Shown one piece after another: positions 36,363-43,405 of a stretch of 49,000 nucleotides of DNA; position 1 is the first letter of the stretch; the number at the start of each line of letters is the position of its first letter. The notes under the pieces are model-generated. The model was not told where the DNA came from and made no database searches. It worked only from the letters and a program-made list of their open reading frames with translations. Origin of the DNA: Mariniflexile fucanivorans. GTDB lineage: Bacteria; Bacteroidota; Bacteroidia; Flavobacteriales; Flavobacteriaceae. A program made the position numbers and the translations under genes. The stretch covers positions 1 through 49,000 of the forward strand of contig NZ_SLUP01000013.1 of NCBI RefSeq assembly GCF_004341235.1, read 5' to 3'.

Positions 36363-36378
36363 ACCGCTGTTAGCGGTA
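36363..36378 (+). other. Collapsed attC-like core after the CBASS pair
   Basis: ACCGCTGTTAGCGGT is a perfect short palindrome. GTTAGCGGT repeats the first bases of the CBASS cassette (34340-34348), and ACCGCT is the left part of its reverse complement. The two outer boxes are directly joined, as if the centre of an attC had been deleted. It is followed by TAATTCCTC and a T6 run, so it may also act as a weak terminator for the CBASS genes. Confidence 0.5.
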
Positions 36379-36415
36379 ATTCCTCTTTTTTCGGGAAAGA
36401 AAATAATCACTTTAA

Positions 36416-36510
36416 GCTAACGTTTTATTTAGCTGGAAAAAACAAAAAATTAATCTGAAAACCAGAATCATTAATAATTGATTTTCAGAACATTACAAAA
36501 ACGTTAGTCA
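36416..36510 (+). other. attC-like inverted repeat before the T9SS gene
   Basis: GCTAACGTTTT (36416-36426) pairs with AAAACGTTAG (36498-36507). Inner arms CTGAAAA (36456-36462) and TTTTCAG (36482-36488) pair around a 19-base loop. The outer box ACGTTAG resembles the right box of the other attC-like sites. The cassette to which it belongs is unclear, because the following gene's left box matches the core at 36369 better. Confidence 0.45.
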
Positions 36511-36551
36511 GAATTTTACCAGACATCACAAATTAATCAAAAACAAAAAAA

Positions 36552-37331
36552 ATGAAAAAAATTATTTTAACTATCTTTATTTTAACAAGTTGTGCAACTT
36601 TTAGTCAAATTACTTTTGAACACACTTATTCTACAACTGGCTTTTCTGATAATAAAGGCTTCTTTTTTAACACGGATAATGCGTCCTATCATTACACATT
36701 AGACAATATTAATAACGAAATGCATATTTATACAGAAACACATTCTTTATACAAAACTGTCAATTTACCAGTTGATTTAGGTTCAGAAGTTACGACGGTT
36801 TTATTTGCAACTGATAAATTATTTAATAATGACAGTTTAATTGAATTCATAATTATAACAGAGACTCCTTATGACCCTATTTCAGGAATCACTTATAAAA
36901 TGACAATTCTTAATGAAAATAGCATAGTTATACAACAGTTAGGTAATCGGGAAATAGCATATATAGTCAAAACAAATTCCAATAATTATAAATTAATAAC
37001 AATGGTTGGTACAGATGCAAATCCATCTAATCCCTTAAGTACAGTAGATGTTTATTCTTTAGCTGGTACTTTATCTGTAAATCAAGTTGGTTTATTATCA
37101 AAAAAAATCAAATCATACCCAAATCCTACAGAAAACCTAATTAATATCACAAATCCATTAAACAGTAATGAATCTGCGACTTTAAGTGTTTTTTCTGTTA
37201 ATGGACAATTAGTTTTAGAAAAAAAAGTATTTGAAAATGAAAAATTAATACAATTAGATGTTTCAAGTTTGCCGAATGGACTTTATTTATATAAAATAAA
37301 TGACTACTCTAATAAATTCATAAAAGAATAA
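36552..37331 (+). CDS. Secreted protein with type IX secretion tail
   Basis: The 259-aa exported protein has a signal peptide (KKIILTIFILTSCATFSQ), a beta-rich body with no recognised domain (residues 20-185), and a complete Por/T9SS type A sorting domain at about 186-259: SYPNPTENLINI, then ATLSVFSVNGQLVLEKKV, then LDVSSLPNGLYLYKIND and the basic end SNKFIKE. The tail directs it through the type IX system to the cell surface or medium, a machine limited to Bacteroidota. It is the only gene of its cassette. Its role is unknown. Confidence 0.85.
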   Translation: MKKIILTIFILTSCATFSQITFEHTYSTTGFSDNKGFFFNTDNASYHYTLDNINNEMHIYTETHSLYKTVNLPVDLGSEVTTVLFATDKLFNNDSLIEFIIITETPYDPISGITYKMTILNENSIVIQQLGNREIAYIVKTNSNNYKLITMVGTDANPSNPLSTVDVYSLAGTLSVNQVGLLSKKIKSYPNPTENLINITNPLNSNESATLSVFSVNGQLVLEKKVFENEKLIQLDVSSLPNGLYLYKINDYSNKFIKE

Positions 37332-37336
37332 AAAAC

Positions 37337-37468
37337 TACCGCTAAGCCGTATAAAAAAAAATGCTAGTTTTAGCTAAACCAAAGTTAGTTGCTTGTTTGC
37401 TAGCTTCTGATTTTCCTTCGGAAAATCCTCGCACACAAACACGCAACTTTCCTTATAAACGTTAGAAC
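37337..37468 (+). other. attC-like cassette recombination site 3
   Basis: The left box TACCGCTAAG (37337-37346) is the reverse complement of GTTAGCGGTA at 36369 with one mismatch, which defines a cassette 36369-37460 holding the T9SS protein. The right box is AACGTTAGAAC (37459-37469). The centre has the hairpin GATTTTCCTTCGGAAAATC, and the whole site is closely similar to sites 2 and 4. Confidence 0.8.
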
Positions 37469-37474
37469 CAACCT

Positions 37475-38251
37475 ATGGAAGAAGAAAAAATAATTAGAAC
37501 CGAAGCCAAAGATTTTTATGAATGGAAAATTAAAGGTTCTGACAGATTTAATCCAATTGAAGATTTTCATTTAATAAAATCTCGGTTATATGATTTTTAT
37601 ACAACGAATAGTAAAGCTATTTTTTTGGATGAGATAGAATCAATTGTGAAAACTGATTTACAAGAACATAGAGATAGCGCTCACGGAGGGAAACCAAAAG
37701 AAGGTTGTGGAGATGAAATAATTGCGGAGAAACTTCTATTCTACATAAAACAAGAGTTAGAAACTTTACCAGTAATTGCTCACCAAAAATTTGAATCCAA
37801 AGACGAGAATATAAGAGATAATGTTTTTGTAAGTTATAGTCATTTTGACAAAGAATATCTAAATGATATACAACGCCATTTTAAACCATTTTTGGGTAAA
37901 ATCAATTTCTGGGACGACACAAAAATTCAACCAGGGCAACAATGGAAAAAGGAAATTGAAAAAGCCATTTCTAAAACTAAAGTTGCTATTTTACTAATAA
38001 GCACGGATTTTCTAGGTTCCGAATTTATAACTACAAAAGAAATTCCACCATTACTTGAAGCAGCGGAAAAAAACGGAGCTGTTATTTTAACTGTTATATT
38101 GAAACCTTGTCTTTTTGAAGAGTTCGATGAGCTAAATAAATATCAAGCAATGAATCCACCTAGCAGACCAATTAGCAAAATGGATGATAATGAAAGAGAG
38201 GAATTATTAGTGAATCTTGTAAGACAAACAAAAAAAGTATTAGAGAAATAA
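37475..38251 (+). CDS. TIR-domain protein with unknown N-terminal domain
   Basis: The TIR domain spans about 116-235: NVFVSYSHFDKEYLNDI opens it, then FWDDTKIQPGQQWKKEI, AILLISTDFLGSEFITTKEI and VILTVILKPCLFEE. A glutamate in the SEFITTKE stretch (Glu183 or Glu189) is in the place of the catalytic residue of NAD-cleaving TIRs. The first 110 residues form an unrecognised helical domain with a HRDSAHGGKPKEGCGDEI loop. It is alone in its cassette, without a Thoeris ThsA or a CD-NTase directly beside it. A NADase defence effector is likely by family; its trigger is unknown. Confidence 0.8.
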   Translation: MEEEKIIRTEAKDFYEWKIKGSDRFNPIEDFHLIKSRLYDFYTTNSKAIFLDEIESIVKTDLQEHRDSAHGGKPKEGCGDEIIAEKLLFYIKQELETLPVIAHQKFESKDENIRDNVFVSYSHFDKEYLNDIQRHFKPFLGKINFWDDTKIQPGQQWKKEIEKAISKTKVAILLISTDFLGSEFITTKEIPPLLEAAEKNGAVILTVILKPCLFEEFDELNKYQAMNPPSRPISKMDDNEREELLVNLVRQTKKVLEK

Positions 38252-38253
38252 CT

Positions 38254-38390
38254 GTAGGTAAGCCGTATAAAAAAAATTGCTATTTTTAGCTTAACCAATG
38301 TTAGTTGCCTGTTTGCTAGCTTCTGATTTTCCTTCGGAAAATCCTCGCACACAAACACGCAACTTTCCTTATACGTATAACCGTTGGCAT
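38254..38390 (+). other. attC-like cassette recombination site 4
   Basis: It starts GTAGGTAAGCCGTAT and ends AACCGTTGGCAT. Most of its length is the same as site 3, including the central TTTTCCTTCGGAAAA hairpin. The left box does not match the first bases of the TIR cassette (GTTAGAACC), the one clear exception to the box rule here; a past recombination between sites 3 and 4 would explain it. Confidence 0.75.
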
Positions 38391-38418
38391 TCATTAAAAC
38401 CAATAACTCCAAAATTAA

Positions 38419-38976
38419 ATGAGTTTAATAAACAATTTTCCCGAAATCAAAATATTTTTTGAAAAAGAAAATTTTGATAGTGACGAACTGGATGATTTTA
38501 TTTTTCTTATTGAGAAAAAATATTTTGATAAAACTTTAAGGAAATCCGCATTAACTTTAATAAAGTTAGAAATTTTAAAGTTTAAAATTGAAGAGAACGG
38601 AAGCTCTAAAGAGTCAGATACAAACATCGATAAAGAATTTATTGAATCAAATCTCACGATTGATAACAAAAAAAATAATATCAAATCGATTTCTGAAAAA
38701 ATTCAAGTAAGTGCTCACTTAATAATAGAATTATTTAAACAAAAAAGTATTCTAAAAAAAGAATCAGATTACATAAACGAAAAAGAATATTTACTGTTAA
38801 ATGATTTTTTTACATCCAAAATTGAAGCCATTGAAAGAGCTTCCAAACAAGAACAAAGAATATTAAAATCTCGTCGAAAAAAAGTAGTTAAATCAATTTA
38901 TAAAGGAATTCCTGTTTATAATAATATTTCACAAAACAAAGGAGTTGGAAAATTAATTTATATTAGAAAAAAATAA
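38419..38976 (+). CDS. Hypothetical protein with IF2_N-like segment, 185 aa
   Basis: No family is certain. The protein is soluble, charged and helical. The segment KSISEKIQVSAHLIIELFKQ and following (about 95-135, ending INEKEYLLLNDFF) has the rhythm of the small IF2 N-terminal module found in initiation factor 2, a mini-domain also used in other proteins. The C-terminus is strongly basic (RILKSRRKKVVKSIYKGIPVY), suggesting nucleic-acid or membrane contact. It is a one-gene cassette with perfectly matching boxes: GTTGGCATT before and AATGCCAAC after. Confidence 0.6.
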   Translation: MSLINNFPEIKIFFEKENFDSDELDDFIFLIEKKYFDKTLRKSALTLIKLEILKFKIEENGSSKESDTNIDKEFIESNLTIDNKKNNIKSISEKIQVSAHLIIELFKQKSILKKESDYINEKEYLLLNDFFTSKIEAIERASKQEQRILKSRRKKVVKSIYKGIPVYNNISQNKGVGKLIYIRKK

Positions 38977-38979
38977 CGA

Positions 38980-39101
38980 AATGCCAACAAATGTATAATT
39001 AATTGCTTGGTCACTACCGACTTACGAACATTCCTTCGGAATATTCTATCTGTGATTTAGTTGCTTAACCACGCAACTAACCATATACCAAACGTTGCCA
39101 T
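38980..39101 (+). other. attC-like cassette recombination site 5
   Basis: Left box AATGCCAAC (38980-38988) is the exact reverse complement of GTTGGCATT at 38383-38391, which defines a cassette of about 610 bp with one gene. The right box is AACGTTGCCAT (39091-39101). The centre has the hairpin GAACATTCCTTCGGAATATTC, different in sequence from sites 2-4 but with the same CCTTCGG tip. Confidence 0.85.
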
Positions 39102-39123
39102 TTTTGAAAATGTCATAACTAAA

Positions 39124-39477
39124 ATGATTATTTATAGAGCTATTTATTTAAATTCATTTGATAAATTAGATAAATTAAATTTTGGCTGTCATTGGACAAA
39201 AGATGAATTATATTTAACCAGCATTGAATTTTTGTGTAATGACATTTCAGAAAAAGGAAGACAAGGAAAAATCCAGTTCTTATTTAAGACCAAAATAAAT
39301 GAAAATCAAATAAATGAATTGGCTACAGCCAAAAGCAACAATGAATATTTAACAGAGAATGAATGTGTATTACAAAAGAATATTTTGTTAAAAAATGTAA
39401 TTTTAATTTATCCCAAAGAATATTCAGCTTCATTCTCAGTTAATACTGGAACTAGATGCGACAAATGGATTGAATAA
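39124..39477 (+). CDS. Hypothetical protein, 117 aa, possible ADP-ribosyltransferase-like
   Basis: I use the ATG at 39124; the frame extends upstream only through attC-like site 5 from a TTG. The order IIYRAIYL (5' strand with Arg), FGCHWTKDE (a W-T in the place of the S-T-S motif) and NEYLTENECVLQKNIL (ENE in the place of E-x-E) resembles small mono-ADP-ribosyltransferases, but each motif is imperfect, so this is a weak suggestion. It is followed after 25 bp by the 263-aa gene in the same cassette. Confidence 0.55.
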   Translation: MIIYRAIYLNSFDKLDKLNFGCHWTKDELYLTSIEFLCNDISEKGRQGKIQFLFKTKINENQINELATAKSNNEYLTENECVLQKNILLKNVILIYPKEYSASFSVNTGTRCDKWIE

Positions 39478-39502
39478 ATATTAATTATAGGTTAATAGAT
39501 AA

Positions 39503-40294
39503 ATGGGACTTTTAAATTTTTTGAAAAAGCAAATTATCGGCGAAGAAGGAATAAAAGTTCTCGATAGGTTTCCTCAATGGGACAAAGAAATAAAGTTATA
39601 CAGTAATAAAAAAGTAAAAACAGTCTCTGAAAACAGAAAGCTTCAACTTGAAGGATTCAAATTGCGCAAATATATCTGGGAAAACAATCTAGTTCCCTTA
39701 TTGCCTGAAAAATATGTTAAAACAACTTTAATTGGCGAAAAGTTTCTTATATGGTTTGGACCTGGTTTACCAACAGAAAAATACTATACAATTTTTCCTT
39801 TTCATTTTGAAAACATATCATTGACTAATGAACAAAAAAAAGTAATAGAAAAATATGGTGTTTTCGAAATTCCTGAAACTCAAGGATTATTTATAAATCG
39901 TAAAGAATTATCTGAAATAATATTGGTTCTCGGGGGAAAAAAACATCAACATCTTGATGAATTTAAAACAATTGGAAATTTTGCTACTTTTCCACTATTA
40001 AGTCTTATCAATTCATATAATCAAATTGAAGATGAATCTGATGAATCTTCACAGTTCTTAGATGAAAAAAAACATCAGGTGTATTTTGATGGAATAAGGT
40101 ACATTTCAATTTGGTTATTCAAAAGAAAGTTTGGAATTTCTCCAAACACAAACGAAGATAATTATATCAATTCTGAGGAAATCTTTTATAAATATCCATC
40201 ATTAGAAACCATAAAAATTGATATTGACAACCGTAAATTCGATTATGTTTTAGGATATCCTGAAAAAACACTAAAAGAATATTTTAATGTCTAA
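39503..40294 (+). CDS. Hypothetical protein, 263 aa
   Basis: The family is not recognised. The protein is soluble, with a mixed alpha/beta composition and several aromatic strands (KFLIWFGPGLPTEKYYTIFP, YFDGIRYISIWLFKRKFGI). There is no signal peptide or catalytic motif. It opens with GLLNFLKKQIIGEEG, a short amphipathic helix. It ends the plus-strand array; the attC expected after it is cut by a group II intron remnant. Pairing with the preceding 117-aa gene suggests a toxin-antitoxin- or immunity-like couple, without further support. Confidence 0.65.
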   Translation: MGLLNFLKKQIIGEEGIKVLDRFPQWDKEIKLYSNKKVKTVSENRKLQLEGFKLRKYIWENNLVPLLPEKYVKTTLIGEKFLIWFGPGLPTEKYYTIFPFHFENISLTNEQKKVIEKYGVFEIPETQGLFINRKELSEIILVLGGKKHQHLDEFKTIGNFATFPLLSLINSYNQIEDESDESSQFLDEKKHQVYFDGIRYISIWLFKRKFGISPNTNEDNYINSEEIFYKYPSLETIKIDIDNRKFDYVLGYPEKTLKEYFNV

Positions 40295-40346
40295 AATAGG
40301 ATTCTAGCGTTTAGAGAATCAATTTAAAAGTATGACAAAAAAAACG

Positions 40347-40354
40347 AAATGGCA
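40347..40354 (+). other. attC-like site 6, only the left box remains
   Basis: AAATGGCA (40347-40354) is the first eight bases of the box AAATGGCAAC expected as reverse complement of GTTGCCATTT at 39094-39103, the start of this cassette. The final AC and the rest of the site are replaced by the intron remnant. Confidence 0.65.
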
Positions 40355-40475
40355 GTCGAGTAGATAAAGGGGAGTTTCACCCCTAAACCTCTCACAGAAC
40401 CGTACGTGAACCTCTCGATTCATACGGCTCTTGTTATTTATTATAGCTTCACAGCACATATCGGGTAGACGGGTG
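40355..40475 (-). mobile_element. Group II intron 3' end remnant (domains V and VI)
   Basis: On the minus strand, 40430-40397 is a 34-nt domain V: it starts GAGCCGTATG, has a GAGA-type tip and closes GTACGGTTC, with the AGC-to-GUUC catalytic pairing. Domain VI follows (40396-40355) with the stem AGGGGTGAAACTCCC and ends TTTATCTACTCGAC. About 45 nt before domain V (CCACCCGTCTACCCG) probably also belong to the intron. No reverse transcriptase gene or 5' half is present. The 3' exon TGCCATTT is the left box of attC-like site 6, the known habitat of class C-attC introns. Confidence 0.8.
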
Positions 40476-40485
40476 GCGACTTTTA

Positions 40486-41721
40486 TTAATTTTCTATTGA
40501 AACATAAACTCTGATGATTCCTCTATCTTGCCATTCTCCATTTCTAAATTCAGGTCTTGACCTTAAATTTCCTAAAACTCCAGAAGTTTCACTGAATCTA
40601 TTTGCATTCCAAGGTTTTTTCTCATTTGTTCCATTTGCATAAAATGTTGTGATGTAAGCTCTTTTTGTTTTTAGTAATTTTTTTTTAAAATCAAGTTCAT
40701 TGGATGGGTTTAGTTCTATAGGTAAAATTGAATTTGTATAGCTTGGTGAGCTTATTGAATACTTTTTTATATTATCATTCCCAATCGTTACAATTAATGT
40801 GAAATTTCTTTCTTTTTCTATTCTTACAGGTTGATTAGGACCTCCTAATTGAGCTCTTACTGTATTTCTCATAGAATCTTTATGTCGGTCAGGAAAAAGT
40901 TTAACTAACTCATCTAAAATTTCCTCTTGAGATTTCGGTTGTGTAGTTATTAATTTTTTAATACTAGAAATAACTCCAGTTTTTTTTCTTCTTATTTCTC
41001 TTTGGGTAGGATTGAAATTAGTTGATGTTAAATCAGTTTCTATAAAATCAGATTTTTTATAAATATTAATATCAATTTCTTTTAGTACTGAATCAATTAA
41101 TTCTCCATCATATTCACTTATAAAATCCTGTTTAATTAATTCAGTCAATTTTTCGATGTAATTATCTGAAACAATTTTTTTTGTAAGTTCCTTAAAATCT
41201 TGTTTTTTATTAATCTTTTCAAGAGCCTCAATTGTGAAATTTTTTAATGATTCCACATTGTAATTTTCCTTTTTAAATAACTCGACAAATGTTTCTCCTT
41301 TTTTATTATTTTTCTCAAATCTGATAGTTTCAAGTAAAATAGGATCTTCTTGTTTAGCTAAATTACCATCGTAAAAAATTTGAATACTTTGACCAATTAA
41401 AATTCCATATTCCAATTTCAAGTGTCGCATATATGAAAATAATTGTTGTTGAAATGAAGAAGTTAGAGGAATACTCGGTTGTTTAATTTCTATAACAAAA
41501 AGTTTTTGATTAGTAGCAGACTTTATAACAAAGTCAGGCATTATTCGATTAGCAGCACCGAATTGAAATGAAGGTCTAATATCAATATCTCCAGAGTATT
41601 CTTTCCAATCTAAAACTCTTAATGCTTGAATTACATTTTTTTCAAAATCATTTTCACTAATATCAGTTTTTATATTTTCTGAAAGTAAAAAATTGATTTC
41701 GTTCCATTTGTCTTGATTCAT
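40486..41721 (-). CDS. HsdR_N-type nuclease-domain protein, 411 aa
   Basis: The N-terminal 120 residues are a PD-(D/E)XK nuclease of the type I R-subunit N-terminal kind: D63 in IMPDFVIK, E78 and K80 in LFVIEIKQP. There is no helicase or methyltransferase motif, so this is not a full HsdR. A long helical middle follows. A C-terminal region (about 250-320) has a winged-helix look (SQEEILDELVKLFPDRH, then MRNTVRAQLGG) and a final domain that may bind DNA. It is alone behind the 93-bp element copy C. A stand-alone restriction-like defence nuclease is plausible. Its expected 3' attC is lost at the intron remnant. Confidence 0.75.
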   Translation of the reverse strand: MNQDKWNEINFLLSENIKTDISENDFEKNVIQALRVLDWKEYSGDIDIRPSFQFGAANRIMPDFVIKSATNQKLFVIEIKQPSIPLTSSFQQQLFSYMRHLKLEYGILIGQSIQIFYDGNLAKQEDPILLETIRFEKNNKKGETFVELFKKENYNVESLKNFTIEALEKINKKQDFKELTKKIVSDNYIEKLTELIKQDFISEYDGELIDSVLKEIDINIYKKSDFIETDLTSTNFNPTQREIRRKKTGVISSIKKLITTQPKSQEEILDELVKLFPDRHKDSMRNTVRAQLGGPNQPVRIEKERNFTLIVTIGNDNIKKYSISSPSYTNSILPIELNPSNELDFKKKLLKTKRAYITTFYANGTNEKKPWNANRFSETSGVLGNLRSRPEFRNGEWQDRGIIRVYVSIEN

Positions 41722-41748
41722 AGTTATTTCATTTTTCGGCTTGCTTGC

Positions 41749-41841
41749 AACAATTGTATAAACTTAACTTTTATTGTGGTAGTTGCTGTTATATCTTTTA
41801 TGTATGCAATGTATTACTTTTCAATAAAGAATCCAATGAGC
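41749..41841 (-). repeat. 93-bp cassette-array head element, copy C
   Basis: On the minus strand it runs from GCTCATTGG to GTT. The first 54 bases differ from copy B at only two positions; the loop of the inner stem is different, and the last 13 bases (TTATACAATTGTT) are identical. It faces the HsdR_N-type gene, whose ATG lies 28 bp from the GTT. Confidence 0.85.
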
Positions 41842-41917
41842 AAAAATGACCTTCTTCCAAATTTTTAAGTACAGCCTAAATAGATGCCGGTTTGACGTAA
41901 TTTATCCAACCGCGTAT

Positions 41918-41943
41918 CAACAGGTTGATACGGTAGAACCACG
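41918..41943. terminator. Hairpin between block C and backbone
   Basis: ACCGCGTATCAA and TTGATACGGT pair around CAGG with one bulged base. There is no long T-run on either side. It separates cargo block C from the 78-aa and xseA-like genes, for whose minus-strand transcript it lies downstream, and may act as a processing or stop signal. Confidence 0.4.
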
Positions 41944-42013
41944 TAACTAATCATAAATACATTACCTCACTTTTGAGAAAACCGATGGACTAATGCAGTC
42001 AACATATCAAGTT

Positions 42014-42250
42014 TTATTTTAAATCTATATGGGAAGTATATTTATCTAAGAAAACACCCTGTTTAAAACTTCTAACTTCAACTACTTGATTTAATTCAGA
42101 ATCATAGACTAGTTCCACGTAAAACCTATCTACTGAATAGAGGTTCATTCTAATATCAACCGTTACATAATTATCTAAAAAAACACCTTTATCCACAACT
42201 GTATATAGTTTTTCATCGTGACTAAGGCCATTGAATTCATTTAGGGTCAT
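42014..42250 (-). CDS. Hypothetical protein, 78 aa
   Basis: This small acidic protein is not recognised. It carries two similar stretches, KGVFLDNYVTV and QGVFLDKYTSH, flanking a beta-rich centre (FYVELVYDSELNQVVEV), which suggests an internally symmetric fold of two half-domains. It overlaps the stop of the XseA-like gene by 4 bp (ATGA), so the two are translationally coupled and may act together. Confidence 0.7.
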   Translation of the reverse strand: MTLNEFNGLSHDEKLYTVVDKGVFLDNYVTVDIRMNLYSVDRFYVELVYDSELNQVVEVRSFKQGVFLDKYTSHIDLK

Positions 42251-43254
42251 TGATTAATGATTTTGAACATTAAAACCCCTATAACAACGATAAACACAGC
42301 TAAAACGATCCAAACTATATTAAGATTTTTTTTCTGGGATAATATTTGATTTGACAGTAATGACCTTTCACTTTCAGCTTGCTTTTTAAATCTCACCAGT
42401 TCTTCATCCTTGGCCTTAATGACCTTAATCCTTTCATTATAGTTGTTTACAATGCTTTGCAAGAATGAACCAACGGCCGTAGGTGTAGAAAAGCCTCTAT
42501 CCGCTACTTTCTCCAACAAAGTTTTATCAGCATCATGGCCAATGCCGGTAATAAATGGAATGGGCAGCTCTATGGCCTTTTTGCACAGATCAATTTCATT
42601 AAAAACCTCCAGACCGCTTCCCCCACCTCTTAATATAATTAGTAAATCAGTATTACTAAAATCATTGGAACTTAGAAATTTTAGCAATTCATCTTTTGTT
42701 GAAAGATTGCATTTATAATGTCTGATTTCATAATAAATATAATCTGGAAGTTGTCCTAAATAATCATCACGTGAAGTAGATTGAACCCCTGTGATCACAT
42801 CTAGGATAGGTTTCTGGCCTTGTTGGACCTTTTCTGATAATATATCGGTAATCAAAGGAAAATCCCTTTCAAATCGAGCCTGTACGATATTATATTCCGC
42901 TTTGGAAATAAGTTGGACTTCTTCTTTATGTTCAAGGATTTTAGTTACCCTGAAATATACTTTCAATCTAGAATCATTATCTAAAGATTGCCCTCTACTA
43001 ATATACCCTTGAAAGTTATAATAGTTTCCGGTGGTAAGTTTAGACTTTAAATTATGAGTGATCTGAATTGTGATTTTATGTTGCTTCTCCTTACTAACAA
43101 TTTCATCATAATAATACTGTCCATAAAGTTTATTGTTATTATTAGAAAAAAAACCCTCAACAACTATCAAATCACTATCCATAGTGGATGACAGGCTATT
43201 TGCATATAAACTTAAAAGAGTTGAAATTGTAATGGTATTGTCTGTTTTAGACAT
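42247..43254 (-). CDS. XseA-like protein with C-terminal membrane anchor
   Basis: The catalytic part resembles the large subunit of exodeoxyribonuclease VII: DLLIILRGGGSGLEVFNE at about 203-220, PIPFITGIGHDADKTLLE at 231-248 and STPTAVG at 256-262 match the RGGGS, GHE-D and PTPTA motifs. The N-terminal OB-like region (about 25-110) is present. The long coiled-coil C-terminus of XseA is replaced by a short helix and a single membrane span (IVWIVLAVFIVVIGVLMFKI) at the very end. No xseB is adjacent. A membrane-bound single-strand nuclease on a plasmid might act on entering or leaving DNA; this is inference. Confidence 0.75.
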   Translation of the reverse strand: MSKTDNTITISTLLSLYANSLSSTMDSDLIVVEGFFSNNNNKLYGQYYYDEIVSKEKQHKITIQITHNLKSKLTTGNYYNFQGYISRGQSLDNDSRLKVYFRVTKILEHKEEVQLISKAEYNIVQARFERDFPLITDILSEKVQQGQKPILDVITGVQSTSRDDYLGQLPDYIYYEIRHYKCNLSTKDELLKFLSSNDFSNTDLLIILRGGGSGLEVFNEIDLCKKAIELPIPFITGIGHDADKTLLEKVADRGFSTPTAVGSFLQSIVNNYNERIKVIKAKDEELVRFKKQAESERSLLSNQILSQKKNLNIVWIVLAVFIVVIGVLMFKIINQ

Positions 43255-43405
43255 AATTTGTAGTCATAATTTAACTTAGGCTAAAAATAAACAATTTCTA
43301 TTTGCTCTTTTTTCATTTCCTGTTTTTTATATCTCATCTTTGGCCAAGTGATTAGGTACATAGATAAAAACGGCACCTGGTAACCTTTGGTAGATTACTT
43401 AAGCA

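Noticed and set aside
34423-38251. Four-gene CBASS or Thoeris including the TIR protein
   Set aside because: A collapsed core and attC-like site 3 lie between the CBASS pair and the TIR gene, and a T9SS cassette is interposed. They are better read as separate cassettes.
38143-38412. Minus-strand frame of 89 codons and the similar plus-strand frame at 8904-9095
   Set aside because: Both contain the same VKLKIAIF stretch because they translate the same attC-like DNA. They are products of repeated non-coding sequence, not genes.
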